Source: Nitrospirillum sp034427435
Lineage (GTDB): Bacteria > Pseudomonadota > Alphaproteobacteria > Azospirillales > Azospirillaceae
Length of the DNA: 64,000 bases
Reading direction: 5' to 3'
Assembly: GCF_034427435.1 (NCBI RefSeq)
Contig: NZ_JAXQNP010000001.1
Span: 124,001 to 188,000, forward strand
Of the stretch, positions 62,376 through 64,000 are shown piece by piece. The translations under genes and the position numbers were made by a program. Every line of letters begins with the position of its first letter. Positions within the stretch are counted from its first letter, which is position 1. The notes below the pieces were generated by a model. It made no database searches. It saw only the letters and a program-made list of their open reading frames with translations, and was not told where the DNA came from.

Positions 62376-64000
62376 ACGTCCCCAGCAGCGTCTACTTCGC
62401 GCAACCCCTGATTTCCGCCCTGGCGCAGCCCTTCCGCGCCCGCTGGGCCTGGTCCCTGGTGTGGGCCATCGGTTTCGCCCTGGTCATCTGGTTCTTCGGC
62501 GCCCTGGTGGCGGTGGGCAGCCATCGGCCGCTGGAGGGCGACCTGGTGCGGATGATCGCCTGCGGCGCCGTCTTCGCCATCTGGGCGGCCTTCAACCTTC
62601 AGGTCAACCTCAAGGCCCGCCAGACCGACCGGCGCATGGTCCACGACCTTACCGACCCCAGCGAGGAGGAGAAGCGCCGCGGCGCCGATGCCGCCTCCGC
62701 CGAGGAACTGCGCCTGCTGCGCGACCGCCTGCAGGAGGCGCTGAGCCAGCTGCGCAAGAAGGCCGGCCGCAAGGGCATGGGCCGGGGCTATCTCTACCAG
62801 CTGCCCTGGTACATCATGATCGGGCCGCCGGGCTCGGGCAAAACCTCCGCCCTGCTGACCTCGGGCCTGAACTTCCCGCTGTCCACCACCATCGGCCGCG
62901 ACCCCCTGAAGGGCATCGGCGGCACCCGCAACTGCGACTGGTGGTTCACGGACGAGGCCATCCTGCTGGACACGGCGGGCCGCTACACCACCCAGGACAG
63001 CGATCCGCATCAGGACCAGGCCGCCTGGCTGGGCTTCCTGGACCTGCTGAAGAGCTACCGTCCGCGCCAGCCGGTGAACGGCGCCATCGTGGTCATGAGC
63101 CTGGCCGACCTGATGGCCCCCGACCCGACGGAGCGCCTCAACCACGCCCGTGCCATCCGCCTGCGCCTGAACGAGCTGTATGACCGCTTCGGCCTGCGCT
63201 TCCCCGTCTATGTGCTGTTCACCAAGGTCGACCTGGTGCCGGGCTTCGTCGAGTTCTTCGACAACCTGGGCAAGTCCGAGCGCGAGCAGGTCTGGGGCAC
63301 CACCTTCCCCCTGGATGACGGCGCCGCCGACAGCCCGGGTGTGGTCGACCAGTTCCCGCAGGAGCTGGAGGGCCTGGTCGTCCGCCTGAATGAGCGCCTG
63401 CTGGAACGGGTGCAGCAGGAGACGGACATCGAGCGCCGCGGCCTGGTGTTCAATTTCCCCAACCAGGTGGCCAGCCTCAGCGACGCGCTGCTGGAAATCC
63501 TGACGGAGATCTTCCGCGCCAGCCCATACGAGACGCGGCCCCTGCTGCGCGGCAGCTACTTCACCAGCAGCGTGCAGGTGGGCATGCCCATCGACCGCAC
63601 CATGGCCACCATCGCCGCCACCTTCGGCCTGGACCCGGTGCGCATGCCAGCCAACAACCGGCAGGGCCGCAGCTACTTCCTGACCCGGCTGTTCAACGAG
63701 GTGATCTTCGCCGAGGCGGCCGTCGTCAGCCTGAACCCCAAGGTGGAACAGCGCCGCCGCCGCCTGCGCATCGCCACCTACGCCACCGCCGCCGTCATCC
63801 TGGGCGTCCTGGCCTATGCCTGGAGCACCGGTTACCAGGAGAACAAGCGCCAGGTGGCCCTGATCGACGACGGCCTGCAAGCCTATGACAAGGCGGCGGC
63901 CGGTATCCCCAGCCAAGGCGTGACGGACGAGGATCTGGTCCGCGCCGTGAAGCCGCTGAACATCCTGCGCAACCTGCCTACGGGCCTGGAGAACAATGAG
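62372..64000 (+). CDS. tssM: Type VI secretion inner-membrane protein TssM (3' truncated by window)
   Basis: 543 codons are visible. Two membrane helices lie near 25-45 and 55-75, then a cytoplasmic NTPase-like domain with Walker A GPPGSGKTSAL (about 150-160) and DTAGRYTTQD (Walker B region). A third helix follows near 475-495 (YATAAVIL-like stretch), after which the periplasmic domain begins and leaves the window. TssM anchors the complex with TssL and TssJ. ATG 62372 overlaps the restored tssL stop (ATGA). Confidence 0.93.
   Translation, partial: MNVPSSVYFAQPLISALAQPFRARWAWSLVWAIGFALVIWFFGALVAVGSHRPLEGDLVRMIACGAVFAIWAAFNLQVNLKARQTDRRMVHDLTDPSEEEKRRGADAASAEELRLLRDRLQEALSQLRKKAGRKGMGRGYLYQLPWYIMIGPPGSGKTSALLTSGLNFPLSTTIGRDPLKGIGGTRNCDWWFTDEAILLDTAGRYTTQDSDPHQDQAAWLGFLDLLKSYRPRQPVNGAIVVMSLADLMAPDPTERLNHARAIRLRLNELYDRFGLRFPVYVLFTKVDLVPGFVEFFDNLGKSEREQVWGTTFPLDDGAADSPGVVDQFPQELEGLVVRLNERLLERVQQETDIERRGLVFNFPNQVASLSDALLEILTEIFRASPYETRPLLRGSYFTSSVQVGMPIDRTMATIAATFGLDPVRMPANNRQGRSYFLTRLFNEVIFAEAAVVSLNPKVEQRRRRLRIATYATAAVILGVLAYAWSTGYQENKRQVALIDDGLQAYDKAAAGIPSQGVTDEDLVRAVKPLNILRNLPTGLENNE

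Overview
The window is a GC-rich alphaproteobacterial chromosome segment. The class is fixed by a NepR / PhyR-like / EcfG general stress module, which is known only from Alphaproteobacteria. A C-terminal-polymerase LigD, O2-independent ubiquinone genes and sphingolipid genes fit an Azospirillaceae-like relative, but genus is inference. No rRNA, tRNA, CRISPR array, IS element or phage was seen.

Layout: (1) 1-8.1 kb: the 3' end of ligD, two small membrane proteins, topoisomerase IB, an HPII-type catalase, nepR, a truncated phyR, ecfG, a PRC-barrel protein and a small membrane protein. Three of these genes carry a shared GGAAC-N16/17-GGTT promoter. (2) 8.4-10.9 kb: ubiT-ubiU-ubiV. (3) 11.1-19.6 kb: an MBL-fold hydrolase, then a probable peptide-scavenging regulon (TonB receptor, S12 serine hydrolase, XRE-cupin regulator, MFS transporter, dipeptide epimerase) with two matching 19-bp operators. 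(4) 19.8-35.1 kb: a sphingolipid locus. It has serine palmitoyltransferase, its carrier protein, an acyl-AMP ligase, ceramide synthase and reductase families and a lipid hydroxylase. Embedded in it are myo-inositol-phosphate synthase, a CTP:inositol-phosphate cytidylyltransferase-like protein and a CDP-alcohol phosphotransferase, plus an LptF/LptG pair, a GT4 glycosyltransferase, a PIG-L deacetylase and a radical SAM enzyme. Together these suggest an inositol-phosphoceramide, possibly carrying a deacetylated aminosugar, made through CDP-inositol and exported by a dedicated Lpt-like machine. This is the most interesting system in the window. (5) 35.1-40.8 kb: a flippase, a second GT4 enzyme, a truncated haemoglobin and a GH3 beta-glucosidase. 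(6) 41.0-56.4 kb: a minus-strand type VI secretion effector array: VgrG-lipase with an ankyrin protein, a second VgrG, an EagR-type chaperone, an Rhs toxin with its immunity candidate, and many small genes. (7) 57.4-64.0 kb: the start of the T6SS structural operon (tagH-tssJ-tssK-tssL-tssM), which runs off the window.

Four genes (katE, the radical SAM gene, rhs, tssL) are each broken by what looks like one missing base in a G/C homopolymer. In each, the shifted frame continues the protein naturally, so consensus errors are likelier than four real mutations.
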